Part shown: piece by piece, positions 35,631-43,645 of the stretch | Position numbering within the stretch: the first letter of the stretch is position 1 | Layout: each line of letters begins with the position of its first letter | DNA from: Zetaproteobacteria bacterium | GTDB lineage: Bacteria; Pseudomonadota; Zetaproteobacteria; Mariprofundales; Mariprofundaceae | Length of the DNA stretch: 47,071 bases | Assembly (NCBI GenBank): GCA_002746295.2 | Contig: NVWS02000047.1 | Coordinates: 1 to 47,071 of the forward strand | Direction of reading: 5' to 3' | Notes under the pieces: model-generated | Databases searched by the model: none | What the model was told of the DNA's origin: nothing | The model's input: only the letters and a program-made list of their open reading frames with translations | Made by a program: the position numbers and the translations under genes

Positions 35631-38222
35631 ATGATGTCTGTATATATGGGGCGCATGGGTGCGGCAGCACGCATCTATGCCACTGCATTAAGCATGTTGA
35701 TGTTCACCTTGCTTGCCATGCACTTTTACCTTCAAGCTTGGAGTCAAAAACAAGCCGAAACTTGGGTGGCAACATGGGAAAAAACATACCATGCCCGTGT
35801 TGGACAAGTGCATTTACACATGTTGCGGGGTGCATTGAAATTAAAAGATGTGCATTGGCAATCGGATGATGTGAACATGGATATTCCCACCTTATTGGTG
35901 CATGGCGTATTCGCAGGCACGTTGCAGCAAGTGAAAATAACCGATATGACCATGCATGACCCAGACCTTCAAGTCAGCCAAGCTTGGCTACAAAAAACTT
36001 GGCTACATAAAAATACGCTATTATCTCAACTACCTTGGTCACCGATGTTGGTATCGCTTCATGCAGTCAATGTGAAAGGTTTACACTGGTCTTTACTGGG
36101 GCAACAACAAGATACGCCTGTATTCAATTGTCAATGGTCAGATATGCCTCGTGCATGGTCGTGTGATGGTCAAAATCAATACGGTGGTACATTGCAGGTG
36201 AAGGCATCGGGGCAATCAGGGCATGCCGTTTGGATAGATATGCAAGATGCTATATGGATGCAAGTTGCTGGCTTGCCATCCCAAGCGGGTCTTTGGCAAG
36301 GTCAAGCGAGTTGGCAAGCCGATCAAATATCAGGGCAGGCAGTTTGGGCAGCGAATGATGCAAGTCAGGATCTTGGGCGAGTGGTATGGCATGGCAAAAA
36401 AGAAGGCAATACGTGGCAAACACGCTTGTATTTAAAGCATGCACCCTTGCATATGTTCGCCAACAAAGTGCCGCATCTATTTGGGCAAGCATGGCAACAA
36501 GGGTTTGCCACAGGCAATGTCGATATGCTTGGCAAGGTGATGACTTCCGATGTGTTGATGTTTGAAGATGTATGGTTTCAAGGCAAGGATACATCATCCC
36601 TTCGCTTGAATCATATTCAGTTATCGCATGTTCAACTTGATACTTATTCACAAATATTCAAGGCAGAAAGCATGCAGGCGAAAGCTGGAACATGGCATGT
36701 TCAAAACCTATTATCCGATGCCCAACAAAATCATTCATCACCTTGGACAGTCAAAATTCCTAAGATTTCTTGGCAAGGTATGGTATGGCAAGATGTGCAA
36801 CATGATGTCATGTTATCGGATGTCTATGGTGATGCTTCATGGCAAGGAAACGCTGGAACAGCGCATGCCCATCAAAACAATGAACAAGGTTTATGGCATA
36901 TTACCATCAAGAAAAAAGTAGGTGAAACCTTGGGGCTTGATATGGATGCTGAAAAAGTACCGTTACGTTTGCTACGTAGTCTGCTTCCAGAAGCATTACA
37001 AACGCAAGGCTACTTCAATGGCGATGTTGCCTTTTATGTGCAAGGTCATATTACAGAAAATGCTTGGCAGTTAGATGGCAACATCAACATTCAAAATTTT
37101 TCTTGGCAACATGCAGGTGGCACATGGCAAGCGACATCACTGGACTTACAAGGCATCCAATTATCATCCAATCACCCTTTTCAGGTCACAACGATAAATG
37201 TTCAGGATTGGACTGGTTTGGTTTCGATGCAGCCATGGATGCAAAACAGTACAGCAGAACCCATCACTGTGTTGCCGCCGATACCTTTTTGGTTGGGTGA
37301 TTGGCAAGTTGGGAAGCTCCACTTTTCTCAAGGTCATTTGAGTATTGGTCAAGCAGACAAGGTTTGGTTTACATCCGATAGTATGGATTTTTCACCGATT
37401 CAACCATCACATCTGATGAATGTGAATATTCAAGGGCATATCGGAGAAGGGGTGTTTCAATGGCAAGGGAAATGGTCACCTTGGTTACCCAAGCCTTGGT
37501 TTGATGCCAGCATTCATCTCAACAACGCCTTACCTTTTGTTGCCAAGGATTGGTTGCATCTTTCAGGGCTACCCAGTTTCACACAAGGGCGCATCTCATT
37601 GGAGATGAATATTCACCCACAAAATGAACAGCGCACGCTCTATGCAGGTGATTTTAAGGTGCATCTAAAACACGCTCAATTGGAACAAGGCTTGGTTTCA
37701 AATTCACGTTTTGAAGCCTTAACGGGCTATGCACCGCACGCATTGTTTCAACGTATTGCACCACAAGGCTCAATTACCACGCAACAAACCTTTGATAATC
37801 TAAGCTTAGAACAAGGTTTTAGCGTGAGTATATTGGGGGATATACTGCTTTCTGATTGGTTGCAACAAAGTCAACAAAGTCAACAAACGATATTGGATGA
37901 TACACCCAAGCTTGTACATGATGATATTGCCATTCGTTTGCATGCTGTACAGAGAGATAGCTTTAAGCACAATGAACGGGTGCGTTTGCGTCAAGTTTTA
38001 CATGCCTTGCAAGCCCACCGTGATTGGTATGTCGTGTTAAATCCGATGTTGGGGCAAAGCCCTTTGGATGAGGATATGCTGCTACGCATTCGTCAAACAC
38101 AACGGCAAATTGAACATTTTTTAGTGGAACGAGGTGTGTCTGTTTCACGCATTGTACCGCGTTTTCCTTTGGAATCACAGCGTTCAGGGGATATGATAGG
38201 GATTCAATTGCAAATAATGTAA
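35631..38222 (+). CDS. Large AsmA/DUF748-like envelope protein
   Basis: 863 residues. One N-terminal hydrophobic segment (about 12-33) anchors the protein in the inner membrane, and the rest is periplasmic. The body is a long repetitive beta-rich region with many W and Q residues (VHWQSDDVNMDIPTLLVHGVFAGTLQQVKI), typical of AsmA/DUF748 proteins that are thought to bridge the envelope for lipid transport. The last hundred residues (QTQRQIEHFLVERGVSVSRIVPRF) resemble the OmpA-like or DUF748 C-terminus. It is 3 bp after acs, and cas1 begins 31 bp after it. The family assignment is by architecture; the precise role is unknown. Confidence 0.68.
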   Translation: MMSVYMGRMGAAARIYATALSMLMFTLLAMHFYLQAWSQKQAETWVATWEKTYHARVGQVHLHMLRGALKLKDVHWQSDDVNMDIPTLLVHGVFAGTLQQVKITDMTMHDPDLQVSQAWLQKTWLHKNTLLSQLPWSPMLVSLHAVNVKGLHWSLLGQQQDTPVFNCQWSDMPRAWSCDGQNQYGGTLQVKASGQSGHAVWIDMQDAIWMQVAGLPSQAGLWQGQASWQADQISGQAVWAANDASQDLGRVVWHGKKEGNTWQTRLYLKHAPLHMFANKVPHLFGQAWQQGFATGNVDMLGKVMTSDVLMFEDVWFQGKDTSSLRLNHIQLSHVQLDTYSQIFKAESMQAKAGTWHVQNLLSDAQQNHSSPWTVKIPKISWQGMVWQDVQHDVMLSDVYGDASWQGNAGTAHAHQNNEQGLWHITIKKKVGETLGLDMDAEKVPLRLLRSLLPEALQTQGYFNGDVAFYVQGHITENAWQLDGNINIQNFSWQHAGGTWQATSLDLQGIQLSSNHPFQVTTINVQDWTGLVSMQPWMQNSTAEPITVLPPIPFWLGDWQVGKLHFSQGHLSIGQADKVWFTSDSMDFSPIQPSHLMNVNIQGHIGEGVFQWQGKWSPWLPKPWFDASIHLNNALPFVAKDWLHLSGLPSFTQGRISLEMNIHPQNEQRTLYAGDFKVHLKHAQLEQGLVSNSRFEALTGYAPHALFQRIAPQGSITTQQTFDNLSLEQGFSVSILGDILLSDWLQQSQQSQQTILDDTPKLVHDDIAIRLHAVQRDSFKHNERVRLRQVLHALQAHRDWYVVLNPMLGQSPLDEDMLLRIRQTQRQIEHFLVERGVSVSRIVPRFPLESQRSGDMIGIQLQIM

Positions 38223-38253
38223 ACACATTGGAAAGCGTAACTGGGGAAGAAGC

Positions 38254-39219
38254 ATGGACGATTTAACGCCAAAAAATCTCAAAGCAATTTTACATTCCAA
38301 ACGTGCCAATATTTATTATTTGGAACACTGCCGTGTCATGCAAAAAGATGGGCGCGTGCTTTACCTCACCGAAGAAGAAAAACAAAAGCAATATTGGAAC
38401 ATTCCCATTGCCAATACCACCTGTATTTTATTGGGTACAGGCACATCCATTACTCAAGCAGCCATGCGGATGTTGGCATCGGCAGGGGTGTTGGTTGGTT
38501 TTAGTGGTGGTGGGGCAACGCCATTGATTGCCGCCAATGAAATCGAATGGTTATCACCGCAAAGTGAATACCGCCCCACGGAATATGTACAAGGCTGGAT
38601 GTCTTGGTGGTTTGATGATGAGCAACGCTTGAAAGTTGCCAAACAATTTCAACAAAGCCGCATCGCTTATATGCAAACCGTGTGGGCAAAAGATAGGGAT
38701 TTGCAGCTTGAAGGGTTTACACTGGATGATGATCTAAGCCCTGCCATCCAAAAGTTTTCCACACGCATCGAGCAATCCGTCAATGTCACTGAATTATTGT
38801 TGGTGGAAGCACAACTGACCAAAACATTGTATAAAATTGCTGCCAATCGAACCAAAATCCAAGGGTTTACCCGTGATCATAAACAAACCGATGATGCCAA
38901 TGCCTTTTTGAACCATGGCAACTATTTGGCGTATGGCTTGGCAGCAACCACCTTGTGGGTGTTGGGTATTCCGCATGGCTTTGCGGTGATGCACGGCAAA
39001 ACACGGCGTGGCGCACTGGTCTTTGATGTGGCGGATTTAATCAAGGATACGTTGATTTTGCCGTGGGCATTTATCTGCGCCAAAGAGGGCGCGACAGAAC
39101 AGGAGTTCCGCCAGCAGTGTTTGCAAAACTTCACCCAACACAAGGCACTGGATTTTATGTTTGATACCGTGAAAGAAATGAGTCAAATCAATCATAAAAC
39201 ATTGGCAAAAGACTTTTAA
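38254..39219 (+). CDS. cas1f: Type I-F CRISPR integrase Cas1
   Basis: Metal-dependent integrase that inserts new spacers, working with Cas2 (fused to Cas3 in type I-F). 321 residues. Predicted catalytic residues: E185 (LLVEAQLTK), H247 (AVMHGKTRRG) and D258/D261 (LVFDVADLIKD). NYLAYGLAATTLWVLGIPHGFAVMHGKTRRGALVFD is typical of the I-F subtype. GGGGAAG precedes the ATG. It starts 31 bp after the envelope protein gene without an obvious promoter, so it may be read through from acs. The cas2-3 partner normally follows at once, but here it is about 1.1 kb away, behind inserted material. Confidence 0.95.
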   Translation: MDDLTPKNLKAILHSKRANIYYLEHCRVMQKDGRVLYLTEEEKQKQYWNIPIANTTCILLGTGTSITQAAMRMLASAGVLVGFSGGGATPLIAANEIEWLSPQSEYRPTEYVQGWMSWWFDDEQRLKVAKQFQQSRIAYMQTVWAKDRDLQLEGFTLDDDLSPAIQKFSTRIEQSVNVTELLLVEAQLTKTLYKIAANRTKIQGFTRDHKQTDDANAFLNHGNYLAYGLAATTLWVLGIPHGFAVMHGKTRRGALVFDVADLIKDTLILPWAFICAKEGATEQEFRQQCLQNFTQHKALDFMFDTVKEMSQINHKTLAKDF

Positions 39220-39252
39220 TAAGTCTTATTAAAGTGTGTTAAGGAGGTAATT

Positions 39253-39501
39253 ATGGCTGCAACTATATTAGCTGATACTGTGATTAGCATTTCAGATCTA
39301 AAAAAGAACCCAACACTTGCAGTAGCACAGGGAGAAGGTTTTCCTGTGGCTGTATTGAATAGAAATAATCCCGAATTTTATTGTCTTCCCGCCGAATCGT
39401 ATGAGGCTTTGTTAAATAAAATTGAAGATTTGGAGTTGAATACCTTGGCAGATTCAAGGGCGAATCAAGCGCGTATAAACGTCAATATAGATGACTTATA
39501 A
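39253..39501 (+). CDS. Phd/YefM-family antitoxin (StbD-like)
   Basis: 82-residue antitoxin. ILADTVISISDLKKNPTLAVAQGEGFPVAVLNRNNPEFYCLPAESYEALL is the DNA-binding Phd/YefM fold and is very close to StbD-type antitoxins. The C-terminus (LADSRANQARINVNIDDL) is the toxin-binding tail. AAGGAGG lies 6-12 bases upstream of the ATG. It overlaps the toxin gene by 11 bp, as expected for an autoregulated pair. The module lies between cas1 and cas2-3, in the same direction. Confidence 0.92.
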   Translation: MAATILADTVISISDLKKNPTLAVAQGEGFPVAVLNRNNPEFYCLPAESYEALLNKIEDLELNTLADSRANQARINVNIDDL

Positions 39502-39781
39502 ACTTGAATTTGTACGCGATGCTTTCAAAGAATGGAAAGCCCTGGATGCAAGCATTCAGAAGCAGTTCAAGAAAAAATTAGCGCAGCGTTTGGAAGAATC
39601 AGAAGTTGCCTTAGCTCGTTTGATTGGTTCACAACATCGTTACAAAATAAAACTTCGTAGTGCTGGATTCCGTCTGGTTTATGAAGTGCAGCAGCAAGCC
39701 GTGTTGGTATTGGTGGTTGCTGTCGGTAAACGTGAACGCAATACCGTCTATAAAGCTGCGGCGAAACGACTATTGCCATGA
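39491..39781 (+). CDS. RelE/ParE-family toxin (StbE-like)
   Basis: 96-residue mRNA-interferase-type toxin, the partner of the preceding antitoxin. TYKLEFVRDAFKEWKALDASIQKQFKKKLAQRLE is the RelE helical part, and YKIKLRSAGFRLVYEVQQQAVLVLVVAVGKRERNTVYKAAAKRL the beta sheet with the conserved basic residues. Length and motifs look intact. Its TGA stop overlaps the ATGATG of the chimeric cas fragment that follows, the position that the start of cas2-3 would occupy. Confidence 0.92.
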   Translation: MTYKLEFVRDAFKEWKALDASIQKQFKKKLAQRLEESEVALARLIGSQHRYKIKLRSAGFRLVYEVQQQAVLVLVVAVGKRERNTVYKAAAKRLLP

Positions 39782-39899
39782 TGGCGACCTTTGTTTCCCA
39801 ATGTGAAAAAAAATCCCTGCCTAAAACACGGCACGGCGCATTGCTCTTTGATGTGCTGGATTTAATCAAGGCTACCTTGATTTTACCGGGGGCATTTAT
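39778..39899 (+). pseudogene. Chimeric cas fragment: start of cas2-3 joined to the 3' part of cas1
   Basis: Bases 39778-39830 match the first 53 bases of cas2-3 (40336-40388) at 48 of 53 positions, giving MMATFVSQCEKKSLPKTR. From 39823 the sequence instead matches cas1 38998-39073 (GALLFDVLDLIKATLILPGAFI against GALVFDVADLIKDTLILPWAFI), about 67 of 77 bases. The switch falls in AAAACACG, shared by both genes. The cas1-derived part stops at 39899, where a MITE-like repeat begins. The frame stays open to 40002 through the repeat but is unlikely to make a useful protein. Confidence 0.85.
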
Positions 39900-39976
39900 A
39901 GTCATTCAATCGTCACCCTCGAGTGCTTGTATCGAGGGTCTATCATTAGATTCCCGATACAAGATTCCGGGAATGT
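39898..39976. mobile_element. Shortened inverted copy of the MITE-like repeat
   Basis: Matches the reverse complement of the element at 31153-31294. It starts with TATAGTCATTCAA, then lacks about 29 bases of the first copy and rejoins at TCGTCA. It continues with the CCTCGA...TCGAGG and ATTCCCGA...GGGAAT hairpins. The far terminal repeat is not recognisable. It interrupts the cas1-like part of the chimeric fragment. The parD-like gene starts about 30 bp further on. Confidence 0.65.
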
Positions 39977-40006
39977 GTACATTTGATTCCAAACAGAGGT
40001 GAAAAT

Positions 40007-40249
40007 ATGTCCACTACCATGACGATACGTATTGATGAAGAGATTAAAAATCAATTGGGCAAGCTTGCCGAGTCTTCCAATTGTTCGAAATCTTTTTTAG
40101 CCGCAGAACCAATCAAGACATATATTGCGTTGAATGGATGGCAAATGCAGGAGATCGAGACTGCTCTTGTAGAGGCGGATAGTGGTCAGTTTGCCAGCGA
40201 TGAAGAAGTCCATGCCGTGATTGAAAAATGGGTTCCAAGTGAAAATTAA
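40007..40249 (+). CDS. ParD/CopG-type ribbon-helix-helix antitoxin
   Basis: 80-residue antitoxin. The N-terminus TTMTIRIDEEIKNQLGKLAESSNCSKSFLAAEPIKTYIALNGWQMQEIETAL is a ribbon-helix-helix DNA-binding domain typical of ParD/CopG-type antitoxins. SGQFASDEEVHAVIEKW is the usual toxin-binding tail. The ATG at 40007 has AGAGGTG 6-12 bases upstream; a TTG eight codons earlier lies inside the repeat. Its cognate toxin downstream is broken, so this is an orphan antitoxin that could still repress its own promoter or neutralise related toxins. Confidence 0.88.
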   Translation: MSTTMTIRIDEEIKNQLGKLAESSNCSKSFLAAEPIKTYIALNGWQMQEIETALVEADSGQFASDEEVHAVIEKWVPSEN

Positions 40250-40329
40250 ATGGTTGAAAAATGAAAGGTAACAATGTTGAAATTTTACGTGTCTTTCATG
40301 CATCAAGAAAACGACCTGCAAAGTGGTGA
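40239..40329 (+). pseudogene. parE toxin remnant with internal deletion
   Basis: A GTG at 40239 overlapping the antitoxin end gives VKIKWLKNER, the expected start of a ParE toxin, and then a stop at 40269. In another frame, 40276-40329 gives VEILRVFHASRKRPAKW and a stop, the typical ParE C-terminus. The middle (by comparison with ParE length, about 60-65 codons) is missing. The toxin is therefore inactive. The cas2-3 start follows 6 bases after the remnant stop. Confidence 0.8.
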
Positions 40330-40335
40330 CAAACG

Positions 40336-43300
40336 ATGATGGTCACTTTTATTTCCCAATGTGAGAAAAAATCCCTGCCTAAAACACGCCGTGTACTTGA
40401 TGCCTTTGCCAATCGCATTGGCAGCCGTACATGGCAAACAGTCATCACCCAAGAAGGCTTGGATGCGCTCAAAACATTGCTGCGAAGCACTGCATCCAAG
40501 AATACGGCGGTATCCTGCCATTGGTTAAGAAGCCGTAGCCGCAGTGAATTGGTGTGGATCGTGGGCAATCGGAGTAAGTTCAACGCGCAGGGGATTGTGC
40601 CAGTGAACTATACGCAGCAAGAAAATATTTTGAAGCATTCAAATGAAGAGGACTGGTCTTTTTTGCCTGCCATAGAGGCACTTACTGTGTTTTCGGCTCT
40701 GTTGCATGACTTTGGTAAGCTCACTGTATTGTTTCAAGATAAGTTAAAAGGGAAAAGTGAAAGCCAAAGTGACCCACTCAGGCATGAATGGGTTTCGGTA
40801 TTGTTTCTTGTTGCCATTGTAAATCACAAAAGCGATGAGGAGTGGTTAGACAGCCTAATCACTGATGAAGTACACAAGAAAATATCAACCCTTACAGTTT
40901 CTAATGTCTCAAATCCATTAGATAACTTGCCGCCTATTGCAAGCATAGTCGCATGGCTGATTGTTTCGCATCACAAGCTTCCTGTTTTAGAAAAAAATAA
41001 AGGCAAAGGTATACAGTTATTAAAATTATTCTCAGAGATAAATGCCACATGGGGTTATGAGAATACAGAGTTGGGGAAAGATTTTTCTGAATGGTTTAAA
41101 TATGCTGAATTACCAAGTAAATCTATAGAGTGGCAATGGGAAATCAAAAGCTATGCGATTAAATTGAAGTTATTGTTGCCGCAAATCCACAGCCTCTTTC
41201 ATTCAACATCATTGAGACCTGCCATGACGTATTCACGCATGTCTTTAATGCTTGCTGACCATTTTTATTCATCACAACCCAAAGACCCCAATTGGCATAG
41301 TAGTGTAAAGTTATTTGCCAATACAGACCATCAAAAAAAACTTAAACAACAATTGGATGAACATTTGGTAGGGGTAGCAAGGCAGGCAAAGATAAATATT
41401 AAAAATCTACCGAGGCTTGAAGGTATTTTTAATCAGGATATTCGGATAGTTGATAATGAGAAGTTAAAGCAAAAAAGCCCCAAGGCATATAAGTGGCAAG
41501 ATACTGCCGCGAATAATATCAAAAAATGGAAGCATAAAGAAGAAGGGCTTGATAAACATCAGTTTGGTTTCTTTGCTGTCAATATGGCTTCTACAGGTAA
41601 AGGAAAAACCTTTGCCAATGCAAAAATTATGCAAGCACTATCTGCCAATGAAGAAAGTTTGCGATATATCTTAGCACTGGGTTTAAGAACGCTTACCTTA
41701 CAAACAGGCGATGAATACAAATCTAAAATAGGCTTAAAAGATAATGAATTGGCTGTACTGATTGGCTCTAAAGCCATTGTTGATTTGCACAACCAAAATA
41801 ACACTGGCTCTGAGTCCAGCACCAGCCTTTTTGATAGTGAATTGATATTTGATGAGGATTTTCCAGAACAGGGACTCGATACTGTTTTAAAGAACTCAAA
41901 AGATAGACAGTTTTTATATGCCCCTGTGCTAACTTGCACCATTGACCACATTATCCAAGCGACTGAAATAAAGCGAGGGGGGCGATACATTCTCCCAACC
42001 ATACGGCTCATGTCATCCGATTTGGTGATTGATGAAATTGATGATTTTGATGACACAGATTTAATTGCGATTGGTCGCTTGATTCATCTGGCTGGCATGT
42101 TGGGGCGAAAAGTGATGATTTCATCGGCAACGATTCCACCTGATTTGGCAGAAGGATATTTTAATGTTTATCAATCTGGGTGGAATATTTTTGCAACCAT
42201 GCGTGGGAAAAAAACATCCATCGGCTGTGCTTGGATTGATGAGTTTAGAACGCAAGTCAAAGCCCTAGAAAGCAAAGAAACTTATCAGAAAGAACACGAT
42301 AAATTCATAAATAAACGCATCAAAAATCTTCAACAACAAACTGTAAAACGAAAAGCCAATATTGCCCCATGCAGTACAAACAAGGATTTTAGAGAGTACG
42401 CTGAAGCTATTAAACAAGCTGTTTTAGAAAAACACCATCATCATCATGTGGCTGATACAAAAAGTGATAAGGTCATCAGTATTGGTGTTGTGAGGATGGC
42501 AAACATCAATCCCTGTGTGGAGTTAACGCGCTATCTGTTGGATAATCATTTGGCAGAAGATACAGAAATCAAAGCCATGGCATACCATTCCAGACAAGTA
42601 TTGCTTATGCGCCATAAACAAGAAAAATACTTGGATAAAATACTCAAGCGACATCAAGGCGATGAGCATATTTTTAATGATGCGGTGATTCGCAACCATA
42701 TCGAACAATCCAAAGCCAAAAACATCATATTTGTATTGGTAGCAACGCCAGTGGAAGAGGTTGGGCGTGACCATGATTTTGATTGGGCAGTGATTGAACC
42801 TTCATCATATCGCTCGTTTGTTCAAATGGCAGGACGGGTGCTGCGGCATCGAGATAAAGAAGTTCAAGAACCGAATGTTGCGATTATGAAGTATAATTAC
42901 AGAGCCTTAAAAACTGGTGGTAAGAAAGTTGCGTTTCGCTGGCCTGGTTATCAAGAGAAAACAAAGGACTTAACAAGCTATGACTTGGATCAGTTGGTTA
43001 ATACCCAAGAATTAGCAAAAAACCTTGATGCAACCAACCGTATCAAGAAAACAGGAACATCTGAATTAGCAGGCTTAGAGCATAAAGTGATTCATCAGCA
43101 TTTAACCAGTTATGAAAAAGAAGGTCCTGAATCCATGCAGGGCTGGCTTGATAGTGCTTGGTGGCTAACAGGTGTACCGCAGGAATATGTCAGGTTTAGG
43201 AACAGTAGTCCGGACTTAACGGTGTTTTTAACTGCTGATAATGAGATGATAGAAAAAGGGAAGAGAGGGAATACGACTACTATAGGGAGAGACAATGTGG

Positions 43301-43503
43301 AATTTAATATGGATAAGCTGCCCAACTTATGGTTGAAAAGGGACTACAAAGCCCTGCTTCAAGAACAAGTGGATAAGCTAGGGCTAGATATTGAAAAAGT
43401 AGAACTGATTTATGGGGAAATCAACTTACCCATCTATGGCAAGACCTTAGAGCCCAATGATCGGTTCATATATCATGAGCAGTTGGGGCTTACTAAAGTA
43501 TAG
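40336..43503 (+). CDS. cas3f: Type I-F Cas2-Cas3 fusion helicase-nuclease
   Basis: 1055 residues. The N-terminal Cas2-like domain (about 1-95) pairs with Cas1 for adaptation. The HD nuclease domain starts with ALLHDFGK (H124-D125). The superfamily 2 helicase has Walker A S419-TGKGKT425, the Walker B box D566-E-I-D569, and motif VI Q830-MAGRVLRHR839; VATPVEEVGRDHDFDWAVIEPSSYRS precedes it. A C-terminal domain follows. All key motifs look intact, so interference should work. The start lies 6 bases after a broken parE, with no strong ribosome site; normally it would directly follow cas1. The final codons overlap the degenerate repeat annotated at 43496-43572. Confidence 0.95.
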   Translation: MMVTFISQCEKKSLPKTRRVLDAFANRIGSRTWQTVITQEGLDALKTLLRSTASKNTAVSCHWLRSRSRSELVWIVGNRSKFNAQGIVPVNYTQQENILKHSNEEDWSFLPAIEALTVFSALLHDFGKLTVLFQDKLKGKSESQSDPLRHEWVSVLFLVAIVNHKSDEEWLDSLITDEVHKKISTLTVSNVSNPLDNLPPIASIVAWLIVSHHKLPVLEKNKGKGIQLLKLFSEINATWGYENTELGKDFSEWFKYAELPSKSIEWQWEIKSYAIKLKLLLPQIHSLFHSTSLRPAMTYSRMSLMLADHFYSSQPKDPNWHSSVKLFANTDHQKKLKQQLDEHLVGVARQAKINIKNLPRLEGIFNQDIRIVDNEKLKQKSPKAYKWQDTAANNIKKWKHKEEGLDKHQFGFFAVNMASTGKGKTFANAKIMQALSANEESLRYILALGLRTLTLQTGDEYKSKIGLKDNELAVLIGSKAIVDLHNQNNTGSESSTSLFDSELIFDEDFPEQGLDTVLKNSKDRQFLYAPVLTCTIDHIIQATEIKRGGRYILPTIRLMSSDLVIDEIDDFDDTDLIAIGRLIHLAGMLGRKVMISSATIPPDLAEGYFNVYQSGWNIFATMRGKKTSIGCAWIDEFRTQVKALESKETYQKEHDKFINKRIKNLQQQTVKRKANIAPCSTNKDFREYAEAIKQAVLEKHHHHHVADTKSDKVISIGVVRMANINPCVELTRYLLDNHLAEDTEIKAMAYHSRQVLLMRHKQEKYLDKILKRHQGDEHIFNDAVIRNHIEQSKAKNIIFVLVATPVEEVGRDHDFDWAVIEPSSYRSFVQMAGRVLRHRDKEVQEPNVAIMKYNYRALKTGGKKVAFRWPGYQEKTKDLTSYDLDQLVNTQELAKNLDATNRIKKTGTSELAGLEHKVIHQHLTSYEKEGPESMQGWLDSAWWLTGVPQEYVRFRNSSPDLTVFLTADNEMIEKGKRGNTTTIGRDNVEFNMDKLPNLWLKRDYKALLQEQVDKLGLDIEKVELIYGEINLPIYGKTLEPNDRFIYHEQLGLTKV

Positions 43504-43572
43504 CTGCCTGTGCGGCAGTCAATGAATACAACAAAGTATTATATTTTCTAAGCTTTCTATGCGAAAGAATTG
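43496..43572 (-). CRISPR. Degenerate single-spacer type I-F mini-CRISPR (crRNA-like), antisense to cas
   Basis: Read on the minus strand. The upstream pseudo-repeat (43572-43545) has hairpin CTTTC-GCATA-GAAAG and then CTTAGAAA, a perfect 8-base I-F crRNA 5' handle. A 21-base pseudo-spacer follows (43544-43524, beginning ATATAATACTTTG). The downstream pseudo-repeat (43523-43496) has CTGCC-GCACA-GGCAG, identical to the classic I-F repeat hairpin of Yersinia/Pectobacterium type. The pieces one mature crRNA needs are conserved (5' handle, spacer, 3' Cas6f hairpin), while the unneeded outer parts have decayed. The 28-base consensus is known from the family; no full array is in the window for direct comparison. 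Confidence 0.78.
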
Positions 43573-43575
43573 GGA

Positions 43576-43604
43576 ATCATAATAAAAGATGACTGCTTTT
43601 GAAA
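43576..43604 (-). promoter_or_regulatory. Possible sigma-70 promoter of the crRNA-like gene
   Basis: On the minus strand, TTTCAA (43604-43599) is a weak -35 box. A 17-base spacer leads to TATGAT (43581-43576), which matches TATAAT at 5 of 6. Transcription would start near 43569, just at the 5' end of the first pseudo-repeat hairpin, and run towards the 3' end of cas2-3. Confidence 0.4.
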
Positions 43605-43624
43605 ACTAAAATTTACTTACCATT

Positions 43625-43645
43625 TTATAACCAAGTAATATATGG
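43625..43645 (-). promoter_or_regulatory. Predicted target site (CC PAM plus partial protospacer) of the crRNA-like RNA
   Basis: The minus strand reads CC (43645-43644, the I-F PAM) and then ATATATTACTTGGTTATA. Against the pseudo-spacer, positions 1-18 match except 6, 12 and 16. Positions 6 and 12 are bases flipped out of the guide-target duplex in type I complexes, so the effective seed is perfect. The PAM abuts the TTGACA -35 box of the csy promoter, so Cascade bound here would block RNA polymerase. Confidence 0.65.

Noticed and set aside
39778-40002. 74-codon open frame over the chimeric fragment and repeat as a real small gene
   Set aside because: Its first part is a copy of the cas2-3 start, its middle a copy of cas1, and its end is the MITE-like repeat; the open frame is accidental.
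43504-43518. Hairpin after the cas2-3 stop as a simple rho-independent terminator
   Set aside because: The stem CTGCC/GGCAG with loop of five is identical to the I-F repeat hairpin, and no T-run follows on the + strand. The nearby second pseudo-repeat with the perfect handle fits a CRISPR origin much better.
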